Source: Molanna angustata
Lineage: Eukaryota > Arthropoda > Insecta > Trichoptera > Molannidae
Direction of reading: 5' to 3'
Assembly (NCBI GenBank): GCA_963576475.1
Contig: OY754975.1
Coordinates: 17,679,381-17,743,380, forward strand
DNA length: 64,000 nucleotides
Part shown: positions 33,216-45,113 of the stretch, one piece after another
Position numbering within the stretch: the first letter of the stretch is position 1
How the letters are laid out: each line of letters starts with the position of its first letter
Translations under genes and position numbers: made by a program
The notes under the pieces: generated by a model
Seen by the model: only the letters and a program-made list of their open reading frames with translations
Database searches by the model: none
What the model was told of the DNA's origin: nothing

Positions 33216-34039
33216 AATGAATTAAAAGTAAAAAAATAATACAACTAAATTCGATTTCCATTACAAATGGGCGTAATTATTTTACAAGCCAAACTTTTAC
33301 ATCCATATTTAGAGATAAATATGAAAATTGAGGAGGCCTCAGGCCTCAATTTTTCTTTTTCAATGGTCATATTTGTTTCTGAATACGGGTGTGTGTTCTT
33401 TAAAGTGTACTTGATCGTTTTTAAAAATATATTTTCAGCGCATTATAAATAATTTACTTTTACGATTCACTTTATTATATATATTTTTTTATAAATACCA
33501 AAACATTAGTGTCTATAATAAATAAAGGAAAATACAAGAGATAATATGAGAATGATACGTAATGACTTGTTAAAATGCCCACCCACCTGCAGTGGTATTA
33601 TGTACCTACATCAGATGGATCACGTGGTAATGTTGTTTGGACTCGGGAACTACATATTATGTATTATGTGTGTTATCAGAAGGTCACATCCAATTAAACC
33701 GGGAACACACTGCGGCCGGGATTATACCGGGAACATTCCCAGAATAAGTGTGACACGTTGACACATTAATGTGCGCCTAGACGCGTCGCATCATGGCGCC
33801 TCTGTGTGTGTGTGTGTGTGACGGTCTGCCTGTTTGTGTGTGTGTGTAATACTATATATCCTTTCGTTAAACCCTTTCAACACTACAGGGTATATTTATT
33901 TTCTAAGAAACTTTGAATAATGATTTCAATATCATATTAATATATTTTTTTTATTTGAATAAAATTGTAAAAAATGTGTCGTAAATTAGATAATAGTTTT
34001 TTCATGTCGTACATGTCATATGGGATATAAGTAATAGTC
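33216..34039. other. Intron sequence with a (TG)n microsatellite
   Basis: Includes a (TG)n run split in two (33801-33848). Just before it is a GC-richer piece with accgggaacacactgcggcc and ataccgggaacattccc (33698-33740). Frames at 33267 and 33546 are short and unrecognised. Confidence 0.5.
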
Positions 34040-34352
34040 GACTTCAACAGAGCAAAAAGCTATCTTAGAGTGGCTGAAATGAAGACCTTACGCTCTATTG
34101 CTGCAAGAAGACCACATCAGAAATGAAACGATCATGTCTGTTTGCGGTGTCGAGGACATAACAAGATGGAGACACTTCTGGAGAGAACGCATGGACTATC
34201 AATGGATTGATGAACTGATAAGATTATCAAAATTGTTAAGACAGAAATACCCAACAACAGAAGACTACCCGGAAGACCTACGAAGAGATGGAAAGATAGT
34301 TGAACCTCCACCTCCCCGGATAGTCCACCCTCACAAACAGATCAAATGACTT
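34040..34352 (+). pseudogene. Decayed non-LTR retrotransposon C-terminal fragment
   Basis: Reading with frame changes gives R-V-A-E-M-K-T-L-R-S-I, then H-I-R-N-E-T-I-M, C-G-V-E-D-I-T-R-W, and R-R-L-P-G-R-P-T-K-R-W-K-D-S. This is the order found at the C-terminus of insect RTE-like or CR1-like reverse transcriptases. The frame at 34098-34349 covers only the middle. At least two shifts are needed, so it is a relic. Confidence 0.6.
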
Positions 34353-34845
34353 AATACACGGTTAAAACAGAAGAACAATTAATTGGTGTGGCTTTATATA
34401 TAATTAACAGATCTCAAACGATTTTATAATTATTTTTTTCATTTCATTTATAGAATAATAAATAGATAAGTTTTGTAACATAGGAAGTAATGTATGTTTG
34501 TCTTTTTTTACTGTACTTAATGTTGTTTGTTATTATTAGAATATACTTAGACATTGTCATGAGAACACGCTGACAAGTCTAGTATTAGACTTGGTGTGAC
34601 TCAGAAACATTATTTTTTTTTGTAATATTTTATGTTTTTATTATTTTTCAATAAAAAAATGTTTTTTTGTGAGTGGGATACTAAGGTCCTAGCTGTATTT
34701 TATAAAATTGATTTATTTTGTCATCTTGTTTATAAAATACTGCTGGGATTAAAAAATCCCTCCCACAGTATACTACTCAGATCAATGCTATTTCTGCTGA
34801 AATTTCGCTAACTGCCGAAATAAAAAAAAAAACCAATAAATAATT

Positions 34846-34976
34846 ATGTCCTTATTACAACTACAAGTACTTCCTCATACATTTCCTAAAATAAGCATAA
34901 ATGCTTGTGCTATAGGTGAACGAAATCCATCGTGTCAGGCGACCACTGGATTACAAACCGCTCTGCCACCACCGAT
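34846..34976 (-). mobile_element. SINE family 1, copy 3 (head damaged)
   Basis: The body (tatgtcctta ... gtgctataggtgaacgaaat) is preserved. The tRNA-like head has lost the anticodon arm between ggattac and aaaccgctctgccacc, and box B is damaged. Confidence 0.75.
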
Positions 34977-36203
34977 ATATATTCTGTTAATTTAATTTTT
35001 TATTATGTTAATTATCAAAAAGCAATATTTACTTGTCAGTTTAAAAAAAACGGTGTCGAAAGGGTATACATTATACCTACAAAAAAATCCACCATTTACA
35101 TGCATATAAATAAAAATTTAACTCACGGCACGTGACGGGAATATTTTTGAGCCTTTTGGAGTCGGTGATACAATTTGATGGCTGCTTTTGTAAAAATGAC
35201 AGCCACAGGAATTTGTTCGTTCTGTGTTTATTTTTGACGGATGAGCAAAAGGACTTCCAATGAAATAAAATGGCAGGACCACGTGAATGAGATGTTGGGA
35301 GAAGAAAATTTAAGAAGTCCGGAATAACGGAAGAGCATGTTTGAGACTCCGTGTGTAATGTGTATAGACGTAGAAGAGGTGGTGAATTTACTTATGAATG
35401 TTCAGGATAATAGGCATTTTTTTTAAACAAACACAAGGTAGGTAATTGCTTTATAAAATTCAAAAACTTGAATTACAAGACTCGTTGTATTGAATTTATT
35501 GATGATTTTTTGTCACGCCATCTAATAAAAGTTGAAAGTATACCTATTCTTTCATATTCGAGGCGATCGTTACAATTTCATTAATTAATTATTCATATGT
35601 ATTTCCATCCACTTGGACGACACAATCAGAAGCTTTGCCAATCTATTTATTTTGGTATGAATAGGGATTTTTAGTAGTAATAGGGGTTTTTCCTCATTTC
35701 TTCACGGACTGCATGTAGCAGTCGGGGTCAACTGATTCAAGCTGTCGCAGCAAGGCGTTCTGCGGTTCTAATACAAAATTCTCGTTTACAATACATGAAC
35801 CGCTTGAAGCAGTCGTGTTGCAGTTGAGCCGACTGCTTCAAGCGGTTGGGCCAACTGCTCCAAGCAGCCCGTGTTCCTCGGGTTAGAACGTTTGTAGCCA
35901 GCTCATATTAGCCCTTTGTTTCTTGGTATATATTGATACTGTAATTCCTGACTCCTCTGCCCTTGATACCTTTACACACCCACAATTGATGTAAACTTAT
36001 TATTTTGCTTGATTTTATAGTTAGTATAAATTGTGCCTTCGTTGATTCTAGCAGACTAACGAAAGAGGTCTTGACCATTAAATTTTACTTGTTTGTGGAT
36101 TGTACCTATCATCTATCAATAAATATATTTTTTTAAATAAAATTTATAATTATGAACGTCCACTTTGCTAACGAAATTATTAATTATGAACTTCCACTGT
36201 TTT
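34977..36203. other. Intron sequence with a hairpin cluster
   Basis: AT-rich except 35700-35890, where the hairpin listed next lies among related words (gcagtcggggtcaactg, gccaactgctccaagcag). No gene recognised. Confidence 0.35.
35798..35847. repeat. Perfect 18-bp hairpin
   Basis: aaccgcttgaagcagtcg and its exact reverse complement, with a 14-base loop. A third, diverged half (ccaactgctccaagcagc) follows at once. This may be the core of a small transposon. Confidence 0.6.
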
Positions 36204-36500
36204 ATCGGCATTCGTAGCTCAGTTGCAAACCCCTCCCAACGCTACGTAGTGCGCTTCTTCGGAAGAGTAAAATGGACCCAAATCCTAATAGCTGGTGTCC
36301 CCTACGTAGACATGTAAAAAAAAGTTGTTTATATATCTGTCCCGGCTTCGATTCCCGATGGAGACTCAGCTTTTAATTGTGTTTTCAGTCTGGTTCAGTG
36401 AGATGGTAATTGTCACTTGTGTTCAGGATGTGACTTGTTATTGGGTGAGTGTTAAATAAATATTTGACATAGTATCTGTTAGTTGCCCGAGAATCTATAC
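36204..36500 (+). mobile_element. SINE family 2 with a 110-bp foreign insert
   Basis: Head starts cattcgtagctcagttgc. The SINE resumes at gtcccggcttcgattccc (about 36339) and runs to agttgcccgagaat. Between them, 36231-36338 holds sequence found in no other SINE copy here (cccctcccaacgctacgtag, ctacgtagacatgt). It replaces the anticodon arm. This could be an insertion or a gene-conversion chimera. Confidence 0.75.
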
Positions 36501-37563
36501 AAAAATAAATTAATGTATTATAAAATAAAAAAAAAACTGAAATTATCAAATTATATAACCGTACATAACTGAAAAGTGGTTGCTGAAGATTGCCCAAAAA
36601 CGAATCAAATATACTAATAAACGCAATTATTTGTTTAAGTCAATGCTGGTTCGATTGGATACATGATTTTTCATCATTTTATTTTACCTATAGATTCAAA
36701 ATAAGTTGCAGACAAATAATTTTACGGGGCCTCAATTTTGTATTAATTTTGTTCGTTTTACTACAGCTGTCACTGTTTTAAAATAAATATGGAAACAATC
36801 TAATTTTTACCAGTAAGTTGTTGAACGTTGCAATGTGAAATAAGCTCATTGAATTTATCTGAAAACAACGGAATTATAACTAATACATATAATGAAGTAC
36901 AATAAGTTTACTGTTTTAACATTTTAACTGAGTTTTGAAAAGACCCTTTAGTCAGTAGCTATTTTCTAAATGTGAGGGTCAATTTAAAGTATCTATAGCA
37001 TTACGTATGTAGCTGTGTAGTGAAATTTAGGAAGGTTTGTAATAAATGTACAGTACTTGAAACTTGTACGGAAAATTGTTGGGACAAAAAGCGAGGTAAT
37101 TCTCTGACATTTATGCGTAGGTCAGAAGAGAGATCGACCTTGACAGAGCACAAGGTAATGTAATAAAAGATCCCACGTGCTGAAAGTACAGTAGTGGAAT
37201 GAACGAATGTAGACCAAATTGTATTGAAAAATCCCACCATTCGTCAAAATATTTTGCTCTTGATTAAAAACAAAATAACTTGTAACAGGGATAAAAATTA
37301 AAGTAATCTTTAAAGATACCATTTATATGACCGTGCCAGGTTTTTCATGGTCGACATTGAAAACATTAACAACGTTCTAGATTCGTCTCATACGTATTTG
37401 TTTGTTGTAAACTTTCTTATATGTCACGCTCTTTCGGCATATCATTAACAAGGTGGTGCCATATTTTTTTGGAAGACCATACCCGAATGCTTTGTAAATT
37501 TTATTCGTCAGGCGTTCTATATTCATGTGAATTAACCATTTAAATGTCTTCATTTTTATTATA
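36501..37563. other. Intron sequence, nothing recognised
   Basis: AT-rich. Short frames on both strands (36590-36781, 37001-37322) have no recognisable motif. Confidence 0.35.
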
Positions 37564-37568
37564 TTGAT

Positions 37569-37938
<370 letters not shown>

Positions 37939-38067
37939 AGCTAATATTATTTTCTAGTGCCCTCAATTCTCTTCCTGCTATCAAAATCTCATTGACAAAG
38001 CGTCAATCAAACCTTTACACGTCCGTCGTCTATTTACTCATTACCAAACGACAATTTTCTTCAACTA

Positions 38068-38288
38068 TGATCGTCTTCAACTGACGATCACGTGGTTAAA
38101 ATAGCGCTGGGCATACCCACTTATTCCAGAACTAGAGGCCGTCCACAGGCCACCTGGTGGACAAATATTGAGAGGGAGTTGAGGGAAGAGCAACTAATCA
38201 AAGAGATGATGCAAGGTCGAAAGGTTTGGCGATTGCGCACTAGAAGGAGCGACCGTAGATGAACTGGGAAGAGGCACGGAAGAAGAAG
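38068..38288 (+). mobile_element. RTE-clade fragment, 5'-truncated to 221 bp
   Basis: The 14-bp direct repeat attttcttcaacta at 38054-38067 and 38289-38302 fixes the borders. Inside, V-K-I-A-L-G-I-P and G-R-P-Q-A-T-W-W-T-N-I-E-R-E-L match the last part of the RTE at 31666-32350 (same G-R-P-P-A-T-W-W-T-S-I-E-R-E-L). The 3' end is (GAA)n rather than (ATG)n, so it is a related subfamily or diverged copy. Confidence 0.85.
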
Positions 38289-38302
38289 ATTTTCTTCAAC
38301 TA

Positions 38303-39343
38303 ACTAGAAAAGTATTTTTTTTGTATAAGGCAATTCACCCTGAAAAGAGTGCTTTGTGCCAATTTAATGTTTACTGTTTATAAAGAAAGTTATTTTTGAT
38401 CATATGTTTAAATGATTTAATAATATAAATTTTGAAATGACAGACAATACACGAGAATTTTGGAGAGACAAAAGATGTTGGACATTAAGTGGAGATGAGT
38501 AATCTGTATATACTTTTGAAATTTGAATTGTTAAAATTGTTAAGCAAAAATTGCATGAGAAATAGGTAATTAATAAATTTGACTTATTCTATGTAGGAAT
38601 CAAACCCAAGATGCCAGCACAGAAGAAAAAGGGTCCATTATGCCACGGTGATCGACAATTCTGGAATTGATATACGAATAAATATCAAACGATTAGAAAA
38701 ATCTTTGGTGCAATTTAATTCGCACACAACTGTATATGAACATGCTACGCCGATTCGGTCACAGAATAAAAAAAAAATATAAATTAATGCTTGGAATCAG
38801 CAGAAATGATCAGTTTTCTGAGAATAATGGCACCTCAGGTTTTCAAAGGACGAAAATTGGTATTAAGTAGGAAAAGTCACATTACGACAAGATTTATAGG
38901 GGTACTTTTTCACTATCAAAAAGGAAATTATTATATACTATGATCATTTCAATAACAGAATCTTCTCTTTGTAATAAAATATTACAAAGCGCTCATAAAT
39001 TTTATATTTTTCTTCTGTACAACTATAATATGTACTAGTTACTTGTACAGGTAAAAACATATCACACTCTGGTGGACCTTTGCCATTTCGCAATTTCTTC
39101 CAAATATAAGAAAGATTTTAAACATAAATATTCAGGAATCTATAGGGTCGATGGGTTGTTAAAGAACCCACTAAGACTTACATATTTGGATAGGTATCTT
39201 AATTGAATGCGTTTGCTGCATTCTATTTTGATCTTGAAAATAATTAACAATTTACATAAACGTCTTCTATTTCTTTTGATTAAGTGTACAAGTTGAATAA
39301 CGTGTGGTTACAAAAAAAACTAAAAAAAGTACAAGAAAATTAA
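38303..39343. other. Intron sequence, nothing recognised
   Basis: AT-rich. No convincing ORF. Around 39083-39115 a cgcaatttcttccaa word resembles ggcaatttcctccaac at 14940 and ggcaatttcttctaac at 25541, perhaps a decayed SINE tail. Confidence 0.35.
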
Positions 39344-39402
39344 GTCGGCCTTCGTGGCTTAGTTGCTTAGATCTATTTCCGGTGGAGACACAGTTTTTAA
39401 TT
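39344..39402 (+). mobile_element. SINE family 2, left half (split by the R1-clade insertion)
   Basis: cggccttcgtggcttagttg, a shortened tRNA-like head, and ggtggagacacagtttttaa. The SINE continues at 42683. The last 13 bases (39390-39402, acagtttttaatt) are the left target-site duplication of the inserted element. Confidence 0.8.
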
Positions 39403-39665
39403 CGCTACTCCCACCACCACCCGTTCTGCCTATGGGGACTGTAATCGGCCCCTTCACAGAACGCTAAGTGAACGACAAAAAAAAATGCATAGCACGAAAA
39501 GTAGCTCATGGAGCCCTCTAGATTAGCAATCTCGGCACCATAGTGCAAAAAGAAACAATCAACGAGTGCGAACAGAAAATTCACACCCGTGGACTGTCTA
39601 TGACCTCAGATCCCCCTACATGCAGACCATCAGAGAAGTGACTAAGATCTCTGGAAATAATTAAT

Positions 39666-40379
39666 TTAACGGGAATCTTCTAAAAGTAAGGCACCATATC
39701 TATGACAGAAAACCTTAAAAGCTTTATAATTTTTCTTCGAGATCACAAAATCCGCATGACCAATGGGACCTTGAAGAGGCCCACGGACAGCAACGAGGAG
39801 CTCCGATCTATATGAGGACACCATTGGGTGGCAACATTCCCAAAGGATATGTTCCGAAGTTTGGTCCGGGTATTGACAGAAATGACATGAAGCAGAGGAG
39901 GCAATGTTAAATCGGTGAAGATAACTTTTAAAGTTTTCGTGTCCTGTGAAAAATTGGGAAGTCCAAAAGTCTGGAACAACCCAGGGAGATTTAAGACGAT
40001 ACCTCACGTCGGGAAAAAATAAGTAGGTAATTCTACCCACTGAGCAGGCCGTCCAGCGAGTCTGCCAGATGTTCTGCAAATTTTCATTTACAGTCCTTTC
40101 AACAAAGCCGCGTGACACTCGACCCTCTGGAGGGAAGAGAGGAATATTTCCGATCATAGAAGAACAGCCCCGCGTAAAGTTGAAAACTGCCCCTCTACGC
40201 TGAAGTTCCAGATCAAGGGGAGTCATTCCTGTCAAAATTGGCAGTGCTTCAGTGGGACTCTTTCCATATGCTTTAGATAGAGCGATGAGAGCAAATCGTT
40301 GGCCTGAGAGTAAAATTCTACGTATACATATGTTGAAGCTCACAGGCGTGAGATCAACATCCTGCTGCATAGCAAGCAA
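39666..40379 (-). pseudogene. C-terminal Cys-His domain of the R1-clade ORF2
   Basis: The minus-strand frame continues ORF2 after the RT: P-L-D-L-E-L-Q-R-R-G, then F-F-T-G-H-E-N-F-K-S-Y-L-H-R-F, and a zinc-knuckle-like C-H-F-C ... H-I-L-W-E-C (spacing C-x2-C-x8-H-x4-C), the hallmark of R1-clade C-termini. It is separated from the RT frame by a third frame at about 40372-40545. Confidence 0.8.
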
Positions 40380-40538
40380 TGCCGAGGTAAACTGCCTTAT
40401 AGAAAAGACAGGATACTTGAAACTGTAAACCCCAGTGTGCCTTGGCGATGTGTGAGATCTTTAAAAAAGCAGACTTAGCTTTGTCGACACACAATCGAGC
40501 ATGGTTTTTAAAATTTGGTCTTCTTTCCAGAACAACTC

Positions 40539-42678
40539 CTAGGCAAGTGATTTGGTAAAACTCACATTTGTTCCTGAGAACTTAATAGACGGCTGTCTAC
40601 GTAGTAAGCCTTTGAAAACCAAGCCATATGTCTTATTAGGAGCGAAGCAAAGTTTATTTTTTACACCCCAGTCGGAAACTAAGGAAAGAGCTTGAGTAGC
40701 TGAGTTCTCAATAAATCTACGGGAATTACCACGGACGAGGATGTATGCATCATCGGCATACGCTTGAATCGTACAATTAATGGAGAGAGGAAGATCCAGC
40801 AAGTCATCAAAAAGAATTTTCCAGAGAAGTGGACCGAGAACAGAACCCTGAGGACATCCAATGCTTACCTGTCGCGTATGTAGAAATTGTCCCCCAGGCA
40901 GGACTATGCGGCGATTTTCAAAGTAACTCTTAACTATCAGATATATATTGCGGGGTATATTCCTTGACTTCAGTTTATGCAAAATGAGCGGCCACCAAGC
41001 ATTGTCAAATGCACCACTAATGTCAAGGGAAATAGTAATAACATATTTTTCGTCAGAAGGTCTTACAAATTCTGACATATAATTTATAGCATCGACTGTT
41101 GAAATTCCAGGTCGGAAGCCAAATTGGCGAGAAGAAAGTGGACATGAGTTAGAAAGATGGGATTCAATTCTACTGCATATAAGTCTTTCCAGAATCTTGC
41201 CCAGAATAGGCAGGAGAGTAACAGGTCTATATGCTTTTGGGTCCGTGCTAGGACGATCGCATCGTTTGGGAATTATAGTCATGAGGCCCGTTTTCCAACA
41301 GTCTGGAAAACAGCCCTCGTCTAAACATCTTTTTAAGAGGGAAACCATTTCAAATTGAGCCAAACGCCAACATCTTTGTATTAAAATAGAGTCGATACGG
41401 TCGAGGCCTGGGGATTTATTTAGTTTAAGGTTCCCAATAATTAAATCGAGTTCTTCAACAGAAACTGGTGGCGAAGCGGGTGTCTGAGGAATGTTGTGTT
41501 GAAGAGCACGTACCCATTTATGAAAAACATTATCGGTAGACGGATCATCCGATGGAATCAACGCGTCCAGAAAAACGGAAGCAGTTGAATCGAGAGACGT
41601 TGTGAACTCACCAGTAGTTGCATCGCGGATGCAGGATATTGTTGCGCCATTTCCTCTCTTAGAAGAAACGGCGCGATATACTGCACCCCATGGATCTGAA
41701 GTCGAAACCTCGGAAACCAAACGTCGCCAACTTACCTTCTTCGCACGAATAATTTCATTTTTATATAGATTGTGTGCACGTCTATAAGCAGAGTACAAGT
41801 CGAGAATAATAAACTCAGCAAAGTTCCTATTGCGTCCCAATTTAAGAGCTCGACGTGCACGTGTAACGCTGCGTTTCAAAGAATCGAGTCCTGAGTGCCA
41901 CCAAGCGTTTGGTATTAATTTTTCTGGAGTAGATCTGCCAATTGACTTTTCTGCACATATAATGATATTGTTAGTGAATTCAGAAGCAGTATCAGATATA
42001 GACATAGCATTTGGGTTAAAGCGATTCAGAAATCGAATAAATTCAGCATCAAATTCGACAATGCGCTCACACCTCGTGCGAAAATGCCTTGGAATATGAG
42101 ACTTTTGAACCGAGTCAGTAGGTGAAGTAGAAATTGTAAAGACAATAAGTTCGTGATCGCTACCCGAATAATCTGTATAAACACGCCAGGAGGAAGTCTT
42201 TTGAGCTATTTGAGCCGAAGCCAAAGTGACATCGATGTGGCCAAACCCGACCGCACCAGAAAAAAGTGGGAGGACTAAAGGGATCATTGATAACGGAAAG
42301 CTCGTGCCGAGCTATGAAGTCCTCACAGAGTTCACCTCTTTTTGCTTTCCTAGACCCTGCAGTGGTAGAATGACACCATAGAGGGGACTCAGCATTGAAG
42401 TCACCGCCAATCAAGATGGAATCTCCACCTAGATGACTCATTACATTATCTAGAAAGCACACATATGGCTCTATCGGGTCGCCAAATTTGAAGTAGGTTG
42501 ATACTAGGTACATGGATTTACCTGAAAGAGAAATTTCAAGTACGACTGTAGTGCTCGAGGAAAGATGATCTAATAAGATATAAGATATTGAAGAATTAAA
42601 AATAATTATTGAAGCTAGAGGGGGTAAATGGAACAGCAAGTGGCAGAAATTATACGGAAGTCTGAATCCGTCACACAC
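40539..42678 (-). pseudogene. Endonuclease and reverse transcriptase of the R1-clade ORF2, frameshifted
   Basis: Minus strand. 42678 down to about 42255 encodes the endonuclease from its middle on, with G-G-D-F-N-A-E-S-P-L-W. A frameshift in a T-run near 42255 moves it to the next frame, which completes the endonuclease (H-I-D-V-T-L-A-S, then Y-S-G-S-D-H-E-L) and holds the RT: S-P-G-L-D-R-I-D, A-Y-R-P-V-T-L-L-P, Q-F-G-F-R-P-G, L-D-I-S-G-A-F-D, G-C-P-Q-G-S-V-L-G-P, and the catalytic A-Y-A-D-D at about 40744-40761. A stop at 40539 after another shift ends this frame, and the protein continues in a third frame (V-V-L-E-R-R-P-N-F). Confidence 0.88.
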
Positions 42679-42682
42679 ATAG

Positions 42683-42815
42683 ACAGTTTTTAATTGTGTC
42701 TTCAGTCTGGATCTGTGAGTCTCCAGGATGTGGCAACTTGTTATTGGGTGCGTGTTAAATATTTGACATAGTACCTGTTTGCCCCAGAAGTACTAAAAAA
42801 TAAATAAATAATAAA
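42683..42815 (+). mobile_element. SINE family 2, right half
   Basis: Starts with the right copy of the 13-bp duplication and goes on as gtgtcttcagtctggatctg, gtggcaacttgttattgggt, tgacatagtacctg. It ends in an (AAAT) tail that runs into the microsatellite after it. Together with 39344-39402 it makes one SINE. Confidence 0.85.
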
Positions 42816-42837
42816 AATAAATAAATAAATAAATAGA

Positions 42838-42898
<61 letters not shown>

Positions 42899-43279
42899 AA
42901 ATAAATAAATGAATAAATGAATAAATAATTAAATAAATAAATAAATAAATAAATATGAAAAAAAGGAAATAAATAAATAAGTAAATAAATTAATACATAA
43001 ATAAATAAATAAATAATTATTAAAAAAGGAAATAAATAAATAAGTAAATAAATAAATAAATAATTAAATAAATAAATACATAAATAAATAAATAAATTAA
43101 TAAATAATTAAATTAATAAATAAAGAAATAAATAAATGAATAAATAAATAATAAATAAATTTATAAATAAATAATTAAATAAATAAATAAATTAATTAAT
43201 TAATTAATAAATACATAAATAAATAAATAAATATATAATTAAATAAATAAATAAATAAATAAATAAACAAACAAACAAA

Positions 43280-43318
<39 letters not shown>

Positions 43319-43490
43319 ATATAAATAAATAAATAAATATATAAATAAATAAATAAATAAATAAATAAATATAAATAAATAAATAAATAAATAATTATAA
43401 GAAAAGGAAATAAGTAAATAAATTAATACATAAATAAATAAGCAAATAAAATAATACATAAATAAATAAAGAATAATTAAAAATAAAATA
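42796..43490. repeat. Imperfect (AAAT)n microsatellite
   Basis: About 700 bp of aaat units with taat, gaaa and caaa variants and two copies of an inner piece (aaaaaggaaataaataaata at 42959 and 43024, with a variant at 43403). It starts at the tail of a SINE, which probably seeded it. The minus-strand Leu/Phe/Ile/Tyr frame across it is not a gene. Confidence 0.95.
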
Positions 43491-44496
43491 AAATAATATT
43501 TACACATTAACATGAAATGAGCAATATAATGACTAGGAGAGGAAGTTGGATTCTCTTTATGAATAAAGAACTCCATTGATTTCTGACTTCTAAATTATAA
43601 TATATTTTATGTGAATGACATTTTTTAAATATTTTTTATTTTAAAGGAGTTAATTTTTTCCGAGTTTTTTTTTTCATTTTACATAAAAAATAAAACTGTA
43701 TTATAATGATCAAATGTCTGTTTTGAGACTTTTCGAATTTCTGCTTTTATTTTAACCTTGAATTAGTTTTCCTACCATTTGTATCCTTCCCGTTTTTTGT
43801 TTCGCCTCAGAATAAATATGAAAATGTAGATAACGTCATCTAGAGCGGAAAATTCTGGAAAAGAAGCGATGTAACTAATCACAGTGGTGTTATAGAAATT
43901 TTTCGTTTATTTTTTATCGCAAAATAAGTCAGATTGAGAGTGTGAAATTCGGTTATTTGATATAAAGATTTTTGTAGGTTTTGTTAAAAGAATCTACCTA
44001 GATATTACATTGGTTGTGGATTTATATCAGGAATAGTGAAGCATTTTTTTTACAATATTGGTAATATAAACAAATGACTGTGACTTATTTTATGCTCTTA
44101 ATTATAGCCAAATTGAAATTCATTTTTATAGGTGGGGAAGATTAAGTTTTTGTTTTGTTTATTATTACCTATTTTTTACAGTCACTTTTTAATATATGTA
44201 AACACTAAATTTTACTTTATAACTAATAAACTTAATTGACTTTAATTACAAAATCTTGCACTGTTGAGGAAGTGATGTTTTATGAGTGATTTTTTTTTTC
44301 AAAATTATTTTTTTCAACGTATTTGTATTCCAAACTATACTTAATACATCATAATATGTTTTTCCAATATTTAGATTTTAAAAATATTTTATTACTTTTA
44401 TCTCCACCTTAATCTCTAAGCACGTCTATGTTTATATTGTAACTTCTCTATGGGAAATATTGTGATTGCACATATAAATTAAATTTATTTCTTTCT
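43491..44496. other. Intron sequence, nothing recognised
   Basis: AT-rich. The word tctaagcacgtc near 44416 also occurs at 28223 in similar context, hinting at a decayed shared repeat. Confidence 0.35.
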
Positions 44497-44712
44497 TTAT
44501 TTTACTTCTCGGGCAACTAACAGGTACTATGTCAAATATTGATTTAACACGCACCCAATAACAAGTTGCCACATTCTGGAGACTTACGATATTAATCGTC
44601 TCACAGATCCAGACTGAAAACACAATTAAAAACTGTGTCTCCACCGGGAATCGAACCCGGGACCTTTGGATCAGCAGTCAGATACCTAACCAACTGAGCC
44701 ATGAAGGCCGAC
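44497..44712 (-). mobile_element. SINE family 2, best-preserved full copy
   Basis: Read on the minus strand: gtcggccttcatggctcagt, tRNA-like box B gggttcgattcccgg, ggagacacagtttttaattg, cagtctggatctgtgagacg, gtggcaacttgttattgggt, tagttgcccgagaagta and an A-rich tail. The other copies were compared with it. Confidence 0.9.
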
Positions 44713-44905
44713 AAATTATTATTATTATTTATTATTTATAAACCAAAAATGTGTATGTGTAATTGTTTTTTCTATAAAGAGGCTATATAGTATATTTTGA
44801 AAATGATTTCCCTAATACCCTCAAAATACGTCTTTGAAATGTTTATTTATTTACAGAACCATACTACAAGATTCAAAATTGAACCATATGTAGCTACAAT
44901 GCTCG

Positions 44906-45113
44906 ACAGGGCCACAAATGTAAATATTATTTGGGCATGTCATTTTAAAAATATTTTTTATGGCCACTGAAATGAACAACAACGCTAAAAATCATAAAAT
45001 TTTCGAAATTTCCCAATTTTCTTTCAGGGGTTGCCTAGTTCAAAGGTCCCTGCTTCTCAGCAGTGATCGCCACGTCGGGGGACTTAATATGGCACGAAGA
45101 AGAAGAAGAATTT
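44906..45113 (+). repeat. Dispersed repeat, copy 2 of 2, with LINE-like end
   Basis: Shares acagggccacaaatgtaaat and the ttttcgaaatttcccaattt region with 15036-15190. It continues into ctgcttctcagcagtgatcg and ends with a (GAA)n run, as many RTE or RTE-driven elements do. A decayed LINE 3' end or SINE is likely. Confidence 0.45.

Larger units (their letters stand above)
39403..42682 (-). mobile_element. R1-clade non-LTR retrotransposon, 5'-truncated, inserted in a SINE
   Basis: 3,280 bp on the minus strand, flanked by the 13-bp duplication acagtttttaatt (39390-39402 and 42683-42695). It carries the second part of an endonuclease, a full reverse transcriptase and a C-terminal Cys-His domain, in that order. 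ORF1 and the endonuclease N-terminus are missing, as expected of 5' truncation. The 3' end (39403-39665) is GC-richer and has no poly(A) tail. The R1 clade is inferred from the apurinic-type endonuclease, the Y-A-D-D motif and the C-x2-C-x8-H-x4-C domain. At least three frameshifts make it dead. Confidence 0.85.

Noticed and set aside
41602..42099. Plus-strand frames within the R1-clade element
   Set aside because: They are shadows of the minus-strand RT.
43196..43576. 126-codon minus-strand frame rich in Leu, Phe, Ile and Tyr that looks like membrane segments
   Set aside because: It is the translation of an (AAAT)n array.
44640..44712. tRNA gene on the minus strand
   Set aside because: Same reason: it is the head of SINE family 2, present in several copies with a common body.
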